NCBI GenBank assembly: GCA_950295325.1
Contig: OX485807.1
Span: forward strand, 32,580,440 to 32,644,439
Direction: 5' to 3'
DNA: 64,000 nt
Source: Polytrichum commune
Lineage: Eukaryota; Streptophyta; Polytrichopsida; Polytrichales; Polytrichaceae
Shown: positions 1-9,870 of the stretch, piece after piece
Position numbering within the stretch: position 1 is the stretch's first letter
Layout: the number at the start of each line of letters is the position of its first letter
Notes under the pieces: generated by a model
Databases searched by the model: none
Told to the model about the DNA's origin: nothing
What the model saw: only the letters and a program-made list of their open reading frames with translations
Translations under genes and position numbers: made by a program

Positions 1-640
1 GCGTTGTATTATAGAGCCTGCGCCGTCAGAGCCCACGTCTTATTCCAATCAATTTCTAATTCCGAAGCCCACGTCTTATTCCACTCAATGTCTGACATGT
101 CAAGTTGCTCATATCAAGCTGCGGGCAATTAATGCATATCGTTGTTGAGAGTTTCATATTAATGCATATCCATTTTTTAATTGCGATTCCTTACCACGTT
201 TCATAGTAATTATAATTATTTAGGCTGATGTATACCACCACATGATTAGACAAAGTTTGGTAGCCTGGATTCAGGGTATCCTGTAAGCCCAAAATGGTGC
301 CCACATGTGGTGATTAACTCTTCGAAACCAATTTTAGTTTGACTTTGATGTGTTATGATTATTCACAAAACATAAAAAGAGTGAAGTGTGGTTTAAATTT
401 AAGTTTAGGCTTTAGAATGTGTTGTGTGATTATTTCAAGGTTGAATTCAATAAGAGTATGCCTTGATATTGTGAGTAGGGGGTAAGGTGAAGCAAGGTGA
501 GCTCCGCGGGTTAAATGCCCACTTTTGGATCCACCTTGGTAGTTTAGGAAAAATGAAGCTTGGTGGAAGGGGATTAGTCCCTACTTTGAAGGTGAAGGTT
601 AAGGGATTGTGATTGGAGGTGCTAATCCTCTCACCCTATC

Positions 641-678
641 CTCACCTCTCTCTCCCTCTCTCCCTCTCTCCCTCTTTG
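641..678. repeat. CT-rich microsatellite
   Basis: A run of CTCTCTCC/CCTCT motifs, pyrimidine-only for about 35 bases. It is a simple-sequence tract and no function is assigned. Confidence 0.8.
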
Positions 679-1040
679 CTACTTAAGGTGGTTTCTCTCT
701 CATCTTCCTCTCTCTCCATCAAGCGCTCTCAAGAGAGCAAGCTCTTAAAGAGCTTGAGCCACGTGTGTGAGACATTAGTTCTTAGTGAAGTTAATTAGTT
801 AAGCTCAGACTCTCTCTCAATGCCTCCCAATTGAGGGAGCTCTTAGAGTTTAAAGTTGCAGGTGTTGATTAGTTAGTAGTTAGTGGAATTAGTGTGTTAG
901 ATTAGTTTATTATTTAGGAGCAAGGAAAAAGAAAGAAGAAGAAAAACTTAGAAAACATGTGATTAGGGAAGGAGAGAGTTTGGATTAGGGTGCAACTAGT
1001 GGTTGGGATACCCATTCGGGTATTATAACTTCATATACTG

Positions 1041-1424
1041 AAATCAGAAGGCAGCTGGGCTTGGAGGTTAGACCACCCGGGACTGGAACATAAGGCAGCT
1101 GGGCTTGGTAAGTTAGGGCACACCGCGACTGGAATCAAAGGCAGCTGGGCTTGGTAAGTTAGACCACCCGGGACTGGAACAGAAGGCAGCTGGGCTCGGT
1201 AAGTTAGGCCACACCGCGACTGTAATCAGAAGGCAGTTGGGCTTGGAGGTTAGACCACCCGGGACTGGAACAGAAGGCAGCTGGGCTCGGTAAGTTAGGC
1301 CACACCGCGACTGTAATCAGAAGGCAGCTGGGCTTGGAGGTTAGACCACCCGGGACTGGAATCAAAGGCAGCTGGGCTTGGAGGTTAGACCATACCCGGG
1401 ACTGGAATCAGAAGGCAGCTGGGT
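1041..1424. repeat. Minisatellite, about nine units of roughly 45 bp
   Basis: Units begin AGGCAGCTGGGCTTGG and continue with AGGTTAGACCACCCGGGACTGG or AAGTTAGGCCACACCGCGACTG. The two variants (CCACCCGGGACTGG versus CCACACCGCGACTG) roughly alternate in the first part, which suggests expansion as a dimer of about 90 bp. It lies in non-coding DNA. Confidence 0.85.
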
Positions 1425-2069
1425 TGCCTAGCAACAATTCATTTAGACTATCTAGGGGTTAGCAAGGCTAGCTCAAGTAGTAAGTATTAGCACATAAAAA
1501 ACTAGATCACATTAGGCCATCTTTAGTGGTAGCTAAGAAGTTATATTCATTTAGGCTAGTTGGTGCCACGTGTGGGTTTGTATGAGTGTGTTTAACCATT
1601 GAGAAAAGTGTTTTTCAACACTTGCACCTCTTGGTCAAAATAACTCACTTGCATTATTAATGGAGAATGTGGAAGATTCTTGCAATGGCAAGAAAAAGGA
1701 AGTGAAGATTAAACAAGCGAGGGGAATGTCCTTAAGGGCATGTGTGGCTAAAGCCACGGGTTGGACGCTTGAGAAAGCCAACTCTACCACAAGCCAAGAG
1801 GCTAACATTAATAAAGTACAATGAGTGGAAACAATATGTGTTCTTTTGGACATAAAAATTACTTTGCACATGGTTCAAGTTTGTAAGAGATACATGTGAC
1901 TCGCAAAGCCATCACCCGGACTAGGACGCTTAAGGGTGGTGGATTTGGCCTCACATATCCCTAAACCGGTGTTTTGGCGCTTATAAATTTCAGAACTCTC
2001 GCTTCAGATCGTCTCTTGAATTCCCTCTTTGATCCAATCTCTTCTTCTTCCTTTGTTGTTTACGGTTCA

Positions 2070-2790
2070 ATGGCCTTCATTCGTGCTGATTCGCATTCTG
2101 TGCCTGTTACGTTTCCTTTGGGTGCGAATGGTTATGCCATCGTTAGCTCAACTATGCTTAGTCTGAGGTTCCAATTTCGTGAAGATGCACTATATGTCGA
2201 GGAGGAGGTTTTTGACAATGACTCTGGAATCCTCTTGCACGCAATTGGTCAGTTACATAGTACGAACGATGCCGGTATGTTTTGGTCGCTTAAACCCGGA
2301 AAGTATCGAGCATACGGACTTCCTGATTCTGTTATGTCTGCTTCCACTAAAATACTCACTCCTCGACAGTCGTCCAATGTTAGCATTGATCCCTTCGTTC
2401 CTATACAAGTCAAAGTGGAACCTGATCATCATACCATCCATAACCTCAGTGACGATTCCGATAGTGAGGACGTCCTTGTTTCATACTCAAATTTGTTTGA
2501 GACGAGTACCCTTGTGCAGCCCTCCGCTTTAGCATTCATTCGTGCTGATGATCATCCTGTGCCAGTCACTTTTCCAGTTGGTCCTGCTGGTTATGCCACC
2601 GTCAGTGAGCGAAGTCTTGCTCTCCAATTTCTGTTCAAAAAGGAGTCTGTCCACATTGAGGAAGAAATTTTTGAATCCAAATCCCCTCAAGCTAGTCAAA
2701 GTATTGGACAACTCTCTTTCAGGAATGATGACATCTACCGAGTTACTTACTTCCAGAGAGTCGTCCATGTCATCCGTTCAGACACCATCT
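2070..2790 (+). repeat. Tandem duplication of the MULE N-terminal module
   Basis: The block around 2070-2330 (FIRADSHSVPVTF, then VEEEVFDN and IGQLHS) is repeated around 2534-2790 (FIRADDHPVPVTF, then IEEEIFES and IGQLSF). The linkers also match: KVEPDHHTIHNLSD versus KIEPGLRTIYELRD. The paralog at 15403-19024 shows only one module of this type. Confidence 0.7.
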
Positions 2791-3161
2791 CTTAGAAAAG
2801 TGAAGATTGAGCCTGGACTCCGTACTATCTATGAATTGAGAGACTCTTGCCCTCTTCCAAATGTCAATGTCAGCCACATGTTTGAGAAATATAGCACAAA
2901 ATATCTACCCAAAGACCCCGATTCACAACCTACTAGCAATTCTACTGGCAATTCTACTAGCAAGTCTACTAGTGTCAAAGATTCACTGAAACAACTTGCA
3001 TCCAGAAAAAGGTCAAAGAACGTTCTTTCCAAAATCGATTGTGATACCATTACAATAGAGAGGGTTGAGTACCTCCCGCCTACATTTGACGGAGATATCA
3101 TTTTTGAATTTCCGCCACTCGGCTGTCACGCTAGGCAGACTGTAGCGAAACAACTTCGTGG
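2070..3161 (+). pseudogene. Outer MULE transposase, N-terminal part (broken)
   Basis: This is the N-terminal part of the MULE transposase whose later parts are at 4140-4575, 14286-14950, 50977-51439 and 52418-53804. An ATG at 2070 opens the motif FIRADSHSVPVTFPLG. The same module recurs from 2534 as FIRADDHPVPVTFPVG, so the first part is a diverged tandem duplication of about 460 bp. The second module loses the segment equivalent to GMFWSLKPGKYR and shifts frame near 2720-2740. It then continues in another frame through VKIEPGLRTIYEL and EFPPLG up to the LTR insertion at 3162. The gene cannot encode a full protein. The start is uncertain, since an upstream exon ending near 1970 is also possible. 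Confidence 0.7.
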
Positions 3162-4134
3162 TGTCGCGCACCTCTCCATGAGGAGTGGCCGAAACACCAT
3201 GGGCACAAGGGGGACCCCGGAGTGACACCCGGGACTTGTGGCGCCGTTGGTGAGAGGGCCCAAGTGATCCTAGTGTGGGTGAGGGCCCCGGGCGTTGGGA
3301 ACGCCTCCCACCCACAAAGACTAGGAGGCATGAGGGTGAGGCCATGAGCTATGCGTAGCTCATGGCGTGGTGATTCTAGAATGCTCAAGATCACCTCAAT
3401 CGGAGGTGTGAGCTAGGAGTTATGGCCATTTGAGTGGGGTGCTGTCCCGGGACAGCGCCCTGGTACAGCAGTGCCTGGGAGTGATTCCCGGGACTGCCAA
3501 GGTTCAAACAGGCATAACTTCCTCAAGACTTGCCCGAATGGGGCAAGTGAGGAGTCCATCGGCATCTACGTGAAGCGTAGATGAGGATGGAGTGGTTGGT
3601 TGTTATGATCAGACATCATACAAGGAAGTTATGATGGTCTGAAGCTGCTGGGGGGGTTCTAGGCCCAGCAGCTAAGGGAAAATGTCCACTTGGCCCCAAC
3701 TCTTGGTAGAGAGACAAGAGGTTGGTTGGCGGTGGGGTAGGGGCTCCGTGTAGAGTCCTAGAGGCTTATATGGGTGAGGTGGTGTGGCCTCACCCACCCG
3801 AGGCCGAACGGCACGGCCTCCATGGGCATTGGCCCATTGTGAGGCCATAGTTGCCTAGTATGGTTCGGGTTGTTGTAGTGTTGCTCCGGCAACGCGATGA
3901 TCAATATAAGATTGGACTTCCATGGATGGAAGTCCACATTGGGGAAATGGGTTACCGATTAAGGGGTGAGTCCCGAAAGCAAAGTAGGAGGGTTGGTTCC
4001 CTCCTATGAACTATTGGTCCGGGGTAAGAGGAGCTATCCATTAGCATGGCGGAATGCGAAGGGTTAGCACTCGTAACCTTTGCTAGAAACGAAAATTGGC
4101 AAGATTATTAAGGGACCTAGCAAGGGTTGCGACA
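3162..4134 (+). mobile_element. Solo LTR, family 1, copy 1 (973 bp)
   Basis: The element starts TGTCGCGCACC and ends GTTGCGACA, giving the TG...CA ends typical of LTRs and a short TGTCGC/GCGACA inverted terminus. It is flanked by the 5-bp duplication CGTGG (3157-3161 and 4135-4139). Removing it joins two parts of the MULE reading frame at the RGMD motif, which is intact in the paralog near 18.4 kb. It holds no coding region. A near-identical copy of exactly the same length lies at 51440-52412. A TATATGGG stretch near 3768 could be a TATA box, which is inference only. Confidence 0.9.
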
Positions 4135-4139
4135 CGTGG

Positions 4140-4575
4140 TATGGACAAACGTTTCGATGGCCACGCCTGGACCCGAACTATCACGTCCAACATCTCTAAC
4201 GATTTTGGTCTCACTTTTCGAACCTCTTCTTGTTTAGGTCATTTGCGGTGCGATAATGTTGACTGTGAGTTCCTTACTCGAGTACACCGCACCACACCTA
4301 TTAATGAAACGGAGTGGGAGGGCAACTCATCTTTGCCCTTTGAGTGTGGTACCGTGCCTCCCAAGGATTCAACCATCGTCTGTTCCATTTGTAAGGTTTC
4401 GCCGAGTTGTGTTGCCTTGTGTCCGGCTAGGATTTATTATGTAGTTGGATCAGAATCTATGTCTTGGGCTTGTATTCACTTCGGAATCCATGCCCATCTG
4501 GTCAAAACTGGTGATTATCGCGACTCCATTGAGCATATTACCAGCTTCCTGAATGAACAAATTCAAAGCACTCCT
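4140..4575 (+). pseudogene. Outer MULE transposase, GCM/WRKY-like zinc-finger segment
   Basis: This continues the outer MULE after the solo LTR. The frame reads MDKRFDGHAWTRTITSNI, then a Cys/His-rich region (CLGHLRCDNVDCEFL, CSICKVSPSCVALC, HFGIHAHLV). The spacing resembles the GCM/WRKY-type DNA-binding zinc domains found at the N terminus of many plant MULE transposases; that assignment is by pattern only. The frame runs without a stop into the insertion at 4576, where the codons for STP are interrupted. Reading resumes at 14286. Confidence 0.75.
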
Positions 4576-5072
4576 GGGTAGATGCATGGTTGGGTGGCTC
4601 ACGGACGACCATGTATGAGTTAATGGATGTTCATACACCTATGAGGGATTAGTGTAATTAATTGGGGGGCTGGGCAGCCTTCAATGCCCGAGCGTGAGTT
4701 TACAGCTAGGAATGGTCTGGTTTATGGGACTACTGTAGTTCAAACCCACCTGCTACGTGGCTGCAGCCGGCGCGTTGGCGGGACCGTAGGGTTTAGGGTA
4801 TTCGGAGGAGGGTGCGACTGCATCGGGGACGTCCGTGGGCAGCAGATCTGCGGCTGAGATTGCAAAGACGAGGGTGGCGCGTGTTCCCGCGGGGTCTGGC
4901 TCAAGCTGCTGCAACCCGGTGTTTTCGTGGCTGCTTGCAACGTGACGCGGGAGCTCTGTGGAGATGCCAAGTTTAACTTAGTACTTTGACCACGTAGCAA
5001 CTCAAGTGTGCCTGCCTTCTACGGTAGTAGTTTCGGAGCTTCTACTGTAGTAAGCTTAGCTGGGTTTTTGCA
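4576..5072. other. Left terminal and leader region of the 9.7-kb element
   Basis: This is the TIR followed by about 470 bp without a recognised gene, presumably the promoter and 5' leader of the + strand gene. A near repeat TTCTACGGTAGTAG / TTCTACTGTAGTAAG lies at about 5015-5055, just before the ATG. Confidence 0.4.
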
Positions 5073-6607
5073 ATGAGTATTACGGAGGGTTTAAGCTTAG
5101 GTAGTGGTGAGATTGGTTTAGGGAAGAGGAAGAAAGTAAAGGTGGAAGGAGCTCCATCGCTTTCCTGGGTCGAACCATTGTATGCAGAACCACCCTCTCT
5201 TTGTTGGAACAGGGTAGATCCAGTTTCACGAGGAGCGTTTGAGAAGGCGTATGGTTTGAACAACCAAGGGATACCGCCAAAGCGATTGAAGTGCATTTGG
5301 AGGAAGTTTCGATTGAAAGCGCTTTGGAGTGCATTTGGAGGAAGTTGAAGTCGATGCGGTGTTTGGTCCAAGGGTGGGCACTAATGGCTACAGTTACTCA
5401 TATTCAGAGGATACGAAGTTTGTGAAGAGGGTAGAACGGCTATGGATGATCACTCATCAACGGACTCAAGTGCCGAATACCAGGTTGATTAACCTTGCAG
5501 AAGCTAAGGGTCTCGTATACGAGAACAAGAAGGGCAAGAAAGCAGTCAACTGGTGCGTCCATGCCGAGTGGACTTGCCGCGATCAACTGCGGAGGATTAA
5601 CCAGGAGAAGGACGCCACCAAAGTTGGCAAAAATGTCGTGGTGGAGGTGAGCGGCGATGAGCAAGAGGATGAGGGCGCCATTGCATGCCAACCAGGATCA
5701 AAGGCCGCAACTGTGTTTCAGACCCCACCTGCCACTGTGTTAGGGTCGCATGTAGACGTCCGACAAATGGCGATTGGGCAGTGGCAAGAGTATCTACTCA
5801 TTTTAGAACGAGAAACCCCCACATTGGAGGCGCTTGTTAGCCGCCTGTCTACAGAAAAGGATGCTGCGAGGATGGAGCTAGTGAGGGTGTCTTCGCAGGT
5901 GCAGTATGGGCAAACACTTCTCAACAATTCGTTGTTGAAGTTGGCAGCATTGCAGGAAGAACGAAAGCAGTGTGCGGGGAAATTGGCGGCACTGAAGAGT
6001 GCTGAGGCAAGGAATGAAGGTGACGTCGATGCTGCTTCGGTGGAGCTCATGGACGTCGTGAGGAAAGTGGAGGCTCAACAAGGGTTTATTGAGCAGTTCC
6101 AGGATTCGTTTGGATCAGGGAGCGTGGATGAGGAGGTGGCTGCTGTGCGTAGCAAGGACGCAAAAGCATTGTGGAGCAATGCAGTGAAGAAACTCTCCCT
6201 ATGGAAGTTGCATAGAGTTGCTCTCAGTGAGCAACTGATAACCATGAAGACCGGCTATCACCGCCCAACCCTACACCCATCCCCCCTGCCATTTTTGTAT
6301 GTATATTGTGATACTATAAATGTACCGGTTGTAGGGCTAGAAATTGCTGCTTGTCCGTTTTGCACAAGAGGATTCGAGCCTGCGTGGGACTGCAGGCTGT
6401 CGTCATGCTGCCATGCTTACCATACTTGGTGTGCATATACTCATTTTTCAAGAGAGTCAAAGTGTATGTTTGAGGGTTGCAACCTGGAGCCTCATGAAGA
6501 CTGGTGGGTTATGGCTAGGATTCCAAAGCCTCAGGGAGACAGGGTGGAGCCCCCGGTAGAATCATGGGACTTGTGCAAGTCTGCAAATGTGGGCACATCC
6601 TTCCAAG
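5073..6607 (+). CDS. Transposon-encoded accessory protein with coiled coil and RING-like zinc finger (probably frameshifted)
   Basis: An ATG at 5073 opens a 91-codon frame with a basic stretch (GKRKKVKVEG). It ends at 5348, where a second frame (from about 5329) takes over. The switch lies in a 38-bp tandem duplication (AGTGCATTTGGAGGAAGTT at 5290 and 5328), so this copy looks frameshifted. The second frame has a globular part ending in HAEWTCRDQLRRIN, then a coiled-coil-like stretch (ETPTLEALVSRLSTEKDAA and following, about 5815-6110). A Cys/His-rich finger at about 6349-6510 reads CPFC, SCCHAYHTWC and KCMFEGC, ending HEDWW. A 105-bp intron at about 6229-6333 is possible (GTGAGC...TTGTAG). 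A GTAAGA donor follows position 6607. The function is unknown; a RING-like E3 or DNA-binding role is inference. It is not the transposase. Confidence 0.55.
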
Positions 6608-7347
6608 GTAAGATTCATGCACTACAAGGACTTGTAGTGCTTCGTGTATGCTTAAGTATAGGGTTTGTGAGATTTATCGTTCCAGGTGGAGGTGTCGGAA
6701 TTGTTTGACAAGGCTTAGGGTGTGCAGTGAATGGGTTTAAAGGTTTGGGAGTAGTTTAGGGTTTAGGGAGTATTCGAGAAACTTATACTGTCCACTGATC
6801 ATATGGGTAAGAGAGGTCCATAGAGCCTACTCCATTGTCACTGTAGGCTTACAAAGATGCTTCTAAGTCAAGGTTACCTGAACAAAAGGTCATGTGTGTT
6901 GTAGTGTACTATAGAAGAGTCACTGTGCAATGGAGATGTTCAGGTTTGGTCATTATCATTCAGTATGAGGTCATACTTGTACATTGTAGTTCTACAACAC
7001 GTAGAATTCCTCACTGTAATGCATCCCAAGTTCCTTGGATTCATAGTGCATGGGTGGAGGTGCATATATGTTCATACAGTTTTGCTGGATGTCCAAACAA
7101 TGCAAGTTGGTTTGTATAGTTTTCTCTAGGAGTGGATGTTCTATAATGAGGTTTCCTCGCATTTCAGTTTGTGTTAATCCAAGTAGGATTATATTTCACC
7201 GCTTTCATCTCAGTAGTTCACAAAATGCTTACCTTATGACTCTTTTTGGTGACTGCAAATGTAGGCCGAACCTCGCGGTCATTGTCGACAAATGACAACC
7301 GTCGAACACATTCGAATGCACACAGCCCATCAGTGGGAAGCTTTCAG
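6608..7347. other. Probable introns of the + strand accessory gene
   Basis: The stretch lies between a GTAAGA donor at 6608 and an acceptor CTTTCAG ending at 7347. A short exon from 6686 (after TCGTTCCAG) reading VEVSELFDKA then a stop is possible. No other conserved coding signal is seen. Confidence 0.35.
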
Positions 7348-8073
7348 GTTTTTTCGCGGCAATTGGAATTTCCCACAGACCCGAGGCTTAAAGTGTTGAC
7401 TCAAACCTCTCAGCGAGGGCAGGTAGATGTCCAGGACGATGGCATGGACGTAGGAGGACACAACTCTCCCAAATGCAAGAAAGTCCCCCAGAAAATTGCA
7501 GATTTTGAAAACGTAGATGAGCAGGTTGTCACACCAACATCTACAGACAACCTAAAGAAAACTTATGGCAACGCCACCAATTCACCAGAGGGGCAGGGTA
7601 TGGAGGCTGTAGTTGGGAAAGCCAGCAGTCATGAGAGAGGAAGCAATCAACGTAGCAAGGGGAAGAGCGTTGACACGGGAGCTGCAAAGGGCTCTCGCTC
7701 TCCCAAGAATAGAAGAGGTGTGGTCACAGAGGTTGGGGTGGATAAGCCTTCACCAAAACGCAGGAGGGGAGTCCACAAGATAATGCCTGCGGAGGAGATA
7801 CAAGGCAATCCGAGGGAGTCCAAAAAATTGGACGAATTTGAGGATGGCAGCGATGAAGAGGGCACAGGGAGCGACAGTGGAAGGGCGGAAGGAGGTGAGG
7901 AAAGTGAGCAACACGGTGGAATGGACCCGGGCGAGGGTGAGGAGAGAAGTCCTACGGCTGCAAAAGGACCTAGAAAGAAAGGGCGACTTGGAAGGGTTGG
8001 CAAGAAGCCAATTGCAGAACGACTGAGTGTGTCAAGGGTGACAAGAGCGGCCAAGGGAGCCACACCAAAGTAG
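7348..8073 (+). CDS. Low-complexity, NLS-rich C-terminal exon of the accessory gene
   Basis: Open from an acceptor (GAAGCTTTCAG) to a TAG at 8071-8073. The product is disordered: basic clusters that look like nuclear localisation signals (SPKNRR, SPKRRR, RKKGRLGRVGKK), an acidic stretch (EFEDGSDEEGTGSDSG) and many Ser, Pro and Gly residues. It follows the RING-like frame in the same direction, so it may be the last exon of that gene or a separate small gene. Nothing in it identifies an enzyme. A nuclear location is inferred from the basic clusters. Confidence 0.45.
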   Translation, partial: VFSRQLEFPTDPRLKVLTQTSQRGQVDVQDDGMDVGGHNSPKCKKVPQKIADFENVDEQVVTPTSTDNLKKTYGNATNSPEGQGMEAVVGKASSHERGSNQRSKGKSVDTGAAKGSRSPKNRRGVVTEVGVDKPSPKRRRGVHKIMPAEEIQGNPRESKKLDEFEDGSDEEGTGSDSGRAEGGEESEQHGGMDPGEGEERSPTAAKGPRKKGRLGRVGKKPIAERLSVSRVTRAAKGATPK

Positions 8074-9870
8074 GTGTGGAGTGTACAGAAAGGTGTACTT
8101 CATTTTTGGTATTTAGTGGTTGCGCATTGTACATGAGTGGGTAGAAACTTTCTTGAACTGCTGTGGTTCCAAGATGTTTGCGGATTAGGTAACGTCTTAT
8201 GTAGTTCAATTATGAACGTTGAATTCACTGCCATGGTCATATGCTTATGACCACTTCTTTCTTAAGTATATTTTTGCGGGTACTTTTGCTGAATTCATGT
8301 AGTGAAGAAGAGTAAGATCAAGCCAAGTAAAGTCTAGCTGTTAGACTGTAAAGATTGAGAAGCTGTGTGAACCCATTAAGGGATGCCGAGATGGGGTGGA
8401 TGAGTTCATATACAGTAGGTTAGCCAGAGGTTTTTGGGTCTGTTCCCAATTCTCCATGTAGAGGTCTTGCAAACTCTTATAGGTGTTTGTTATAGATCTC
8501 AACAGTTTTGATGCTCAACAAACATTTCTTGCAGATCTTTTGCCTTGAGGGGTATATTGGGTCATTCCTGTAGTATCACAATAGGAGTGTAGTCAACAAG
8601 TCATGTGGCGAACAACTGGACATGGTAGTTGAAGTTTTTTCTGAACACTCCATCCTTGTAAAGTGCATGGTTTTCTTCATGCATGGTTGAATTGATGCAT
8701 AGTTTTCTTGATGCATGGTTTTCTTGATGTATGGTTTTCTTGGTTTCCTTGTAAAGTGCACAGACAATATGGACGTAAGATTTCACCTTGTTATGAACAT
8801 GTAATATAGAATTGAGAATATAAGTTGATGTTGACATGTCTAAATTTAGGAAACTAGTTGAAGTGGTGAATTATTAACAAGTATGACTCAAAGATTTGTG
8901 TAAATCACTCGAACTTAAGAACAGAGCCGGTCATGGAAAACAATTACCATATAGATAATCTTGCTAATCGTATATTTATTGGCACTTCCTGAGCACCTTC
9001 TTGAGCTCAAAAATAACTATTGCTACAAACACAAAGGTTTTGAACACATTTTGACTTACATGGGAAAATTTATCAAAGTGAATTCATAAACCAATAGGGT
9101 CAAGTACTGTGTCTATTTTTTGAGGAACAATTCTCCTAATTACACAATTATCATTACACTTATATTACACATATGCATACTCAACCTAATTATGTTATTT
9201 GAGTTTTCATTTCACAACATAGCAAGTATGGTACATTTCAAACTCTCATTATAAAGTTGCAAGGAGAACATAAGTTCTTTATGCATATAAGATTGGGGAT
9301 TCACTGTACAAAAATCTTATCATTCTGTTTGCAATGGGTGTCAAGTCATTTTTCTCAAGGCCTAGGGGCTTAGGATCAGTGGCAGTTATGTTGAGGGTCC
9401 ACTACAATCAGCGATTCATTTTTAGACTAACAGAAGGTCCTTTATGCTAATTCCAGAACCAAATTTTGAATTGAACGCATATAAATGACAATTGAAATGA
9501 AAAGGGTATAAGGTTACTCATGAAAAAGGACTCAAGTGCCGAATACCAGGTTGATTAACCTTTCATAGATTATAACTTTTTCATCTCAAACCCAATCCTG
9601 AAACTGTCATTGATTGGTTCTCCAGAGTTGTAACAAAGTCTGCCAATCAACAAGGCGGTCCTATACAAAAAACATGTAACTCCATAGACTAGAACACTTC
9701 TGTATTACACAAAATCTTGCAAATCTGAAAATCTGTAACTACATAGACTAGAACACACTAAGTCGCAGCTGGTGGCGAGTTATAATGAGCCCAATATTTT
9801 TGATGATGCGCATAGAGGATTTGACCCTCTAAATCGCAGCCACCCCCACGATGTGTCACCCCCTCCTCCT
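8074..9870. other. Intergenic region between convergent genes of the 9.7-kb element
   Basis: AT-rich and without a supported gene. It contains a five-unit 16-bp array at 8664-8736. It also holds two displaced exon fragments of the element's own genes: 8366-8393 is an inverted copy of 10482-10509, and 9528-9562 is a direct copy of 5462-5496. Two copies of TAACTNCATAGACTAGAACAC lie near 9678 and 9734. Confidence 0.6.
8664..8736 (+). repeat. Five 16-bp-spaced copies of the TIR core TGCATGGTT
   Basis: TGCATGGTT or one-base variants start at 8664, 8680, 8696, 8712 and 8728, exactly 16 bp apart, mostly joined by TTCTTGA. The motif is the core of the element's terminal repeats (GATGCATGGTTG), so these may be internal transposase-binding sites. 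The function is inferred. Confidence 0.75.

Larger units (their letters stand above)
1..1969. other. Non-coding flank left of the outer MULE copy
   Basis: No convincing coding region is present. The stretch holds a CT-rich microsatellite near 641-678 and a minisatellite at 1041-1424. The MULE-type terminal repeat (core GCTATTTTGCGAGC) that should mark the left end of the outer element was looked for and not found, so that end is either truncated near 1970 or lies before the window. Confidence 0.5.

Noticed and set aside
3013-3394. Minus-strand frames spanning the solo LTR start (also at 51315-51672)
   Set aside because: They arise from the GC-rich LTR and cross the insertion boundary, so they cannot be ancestral genes.
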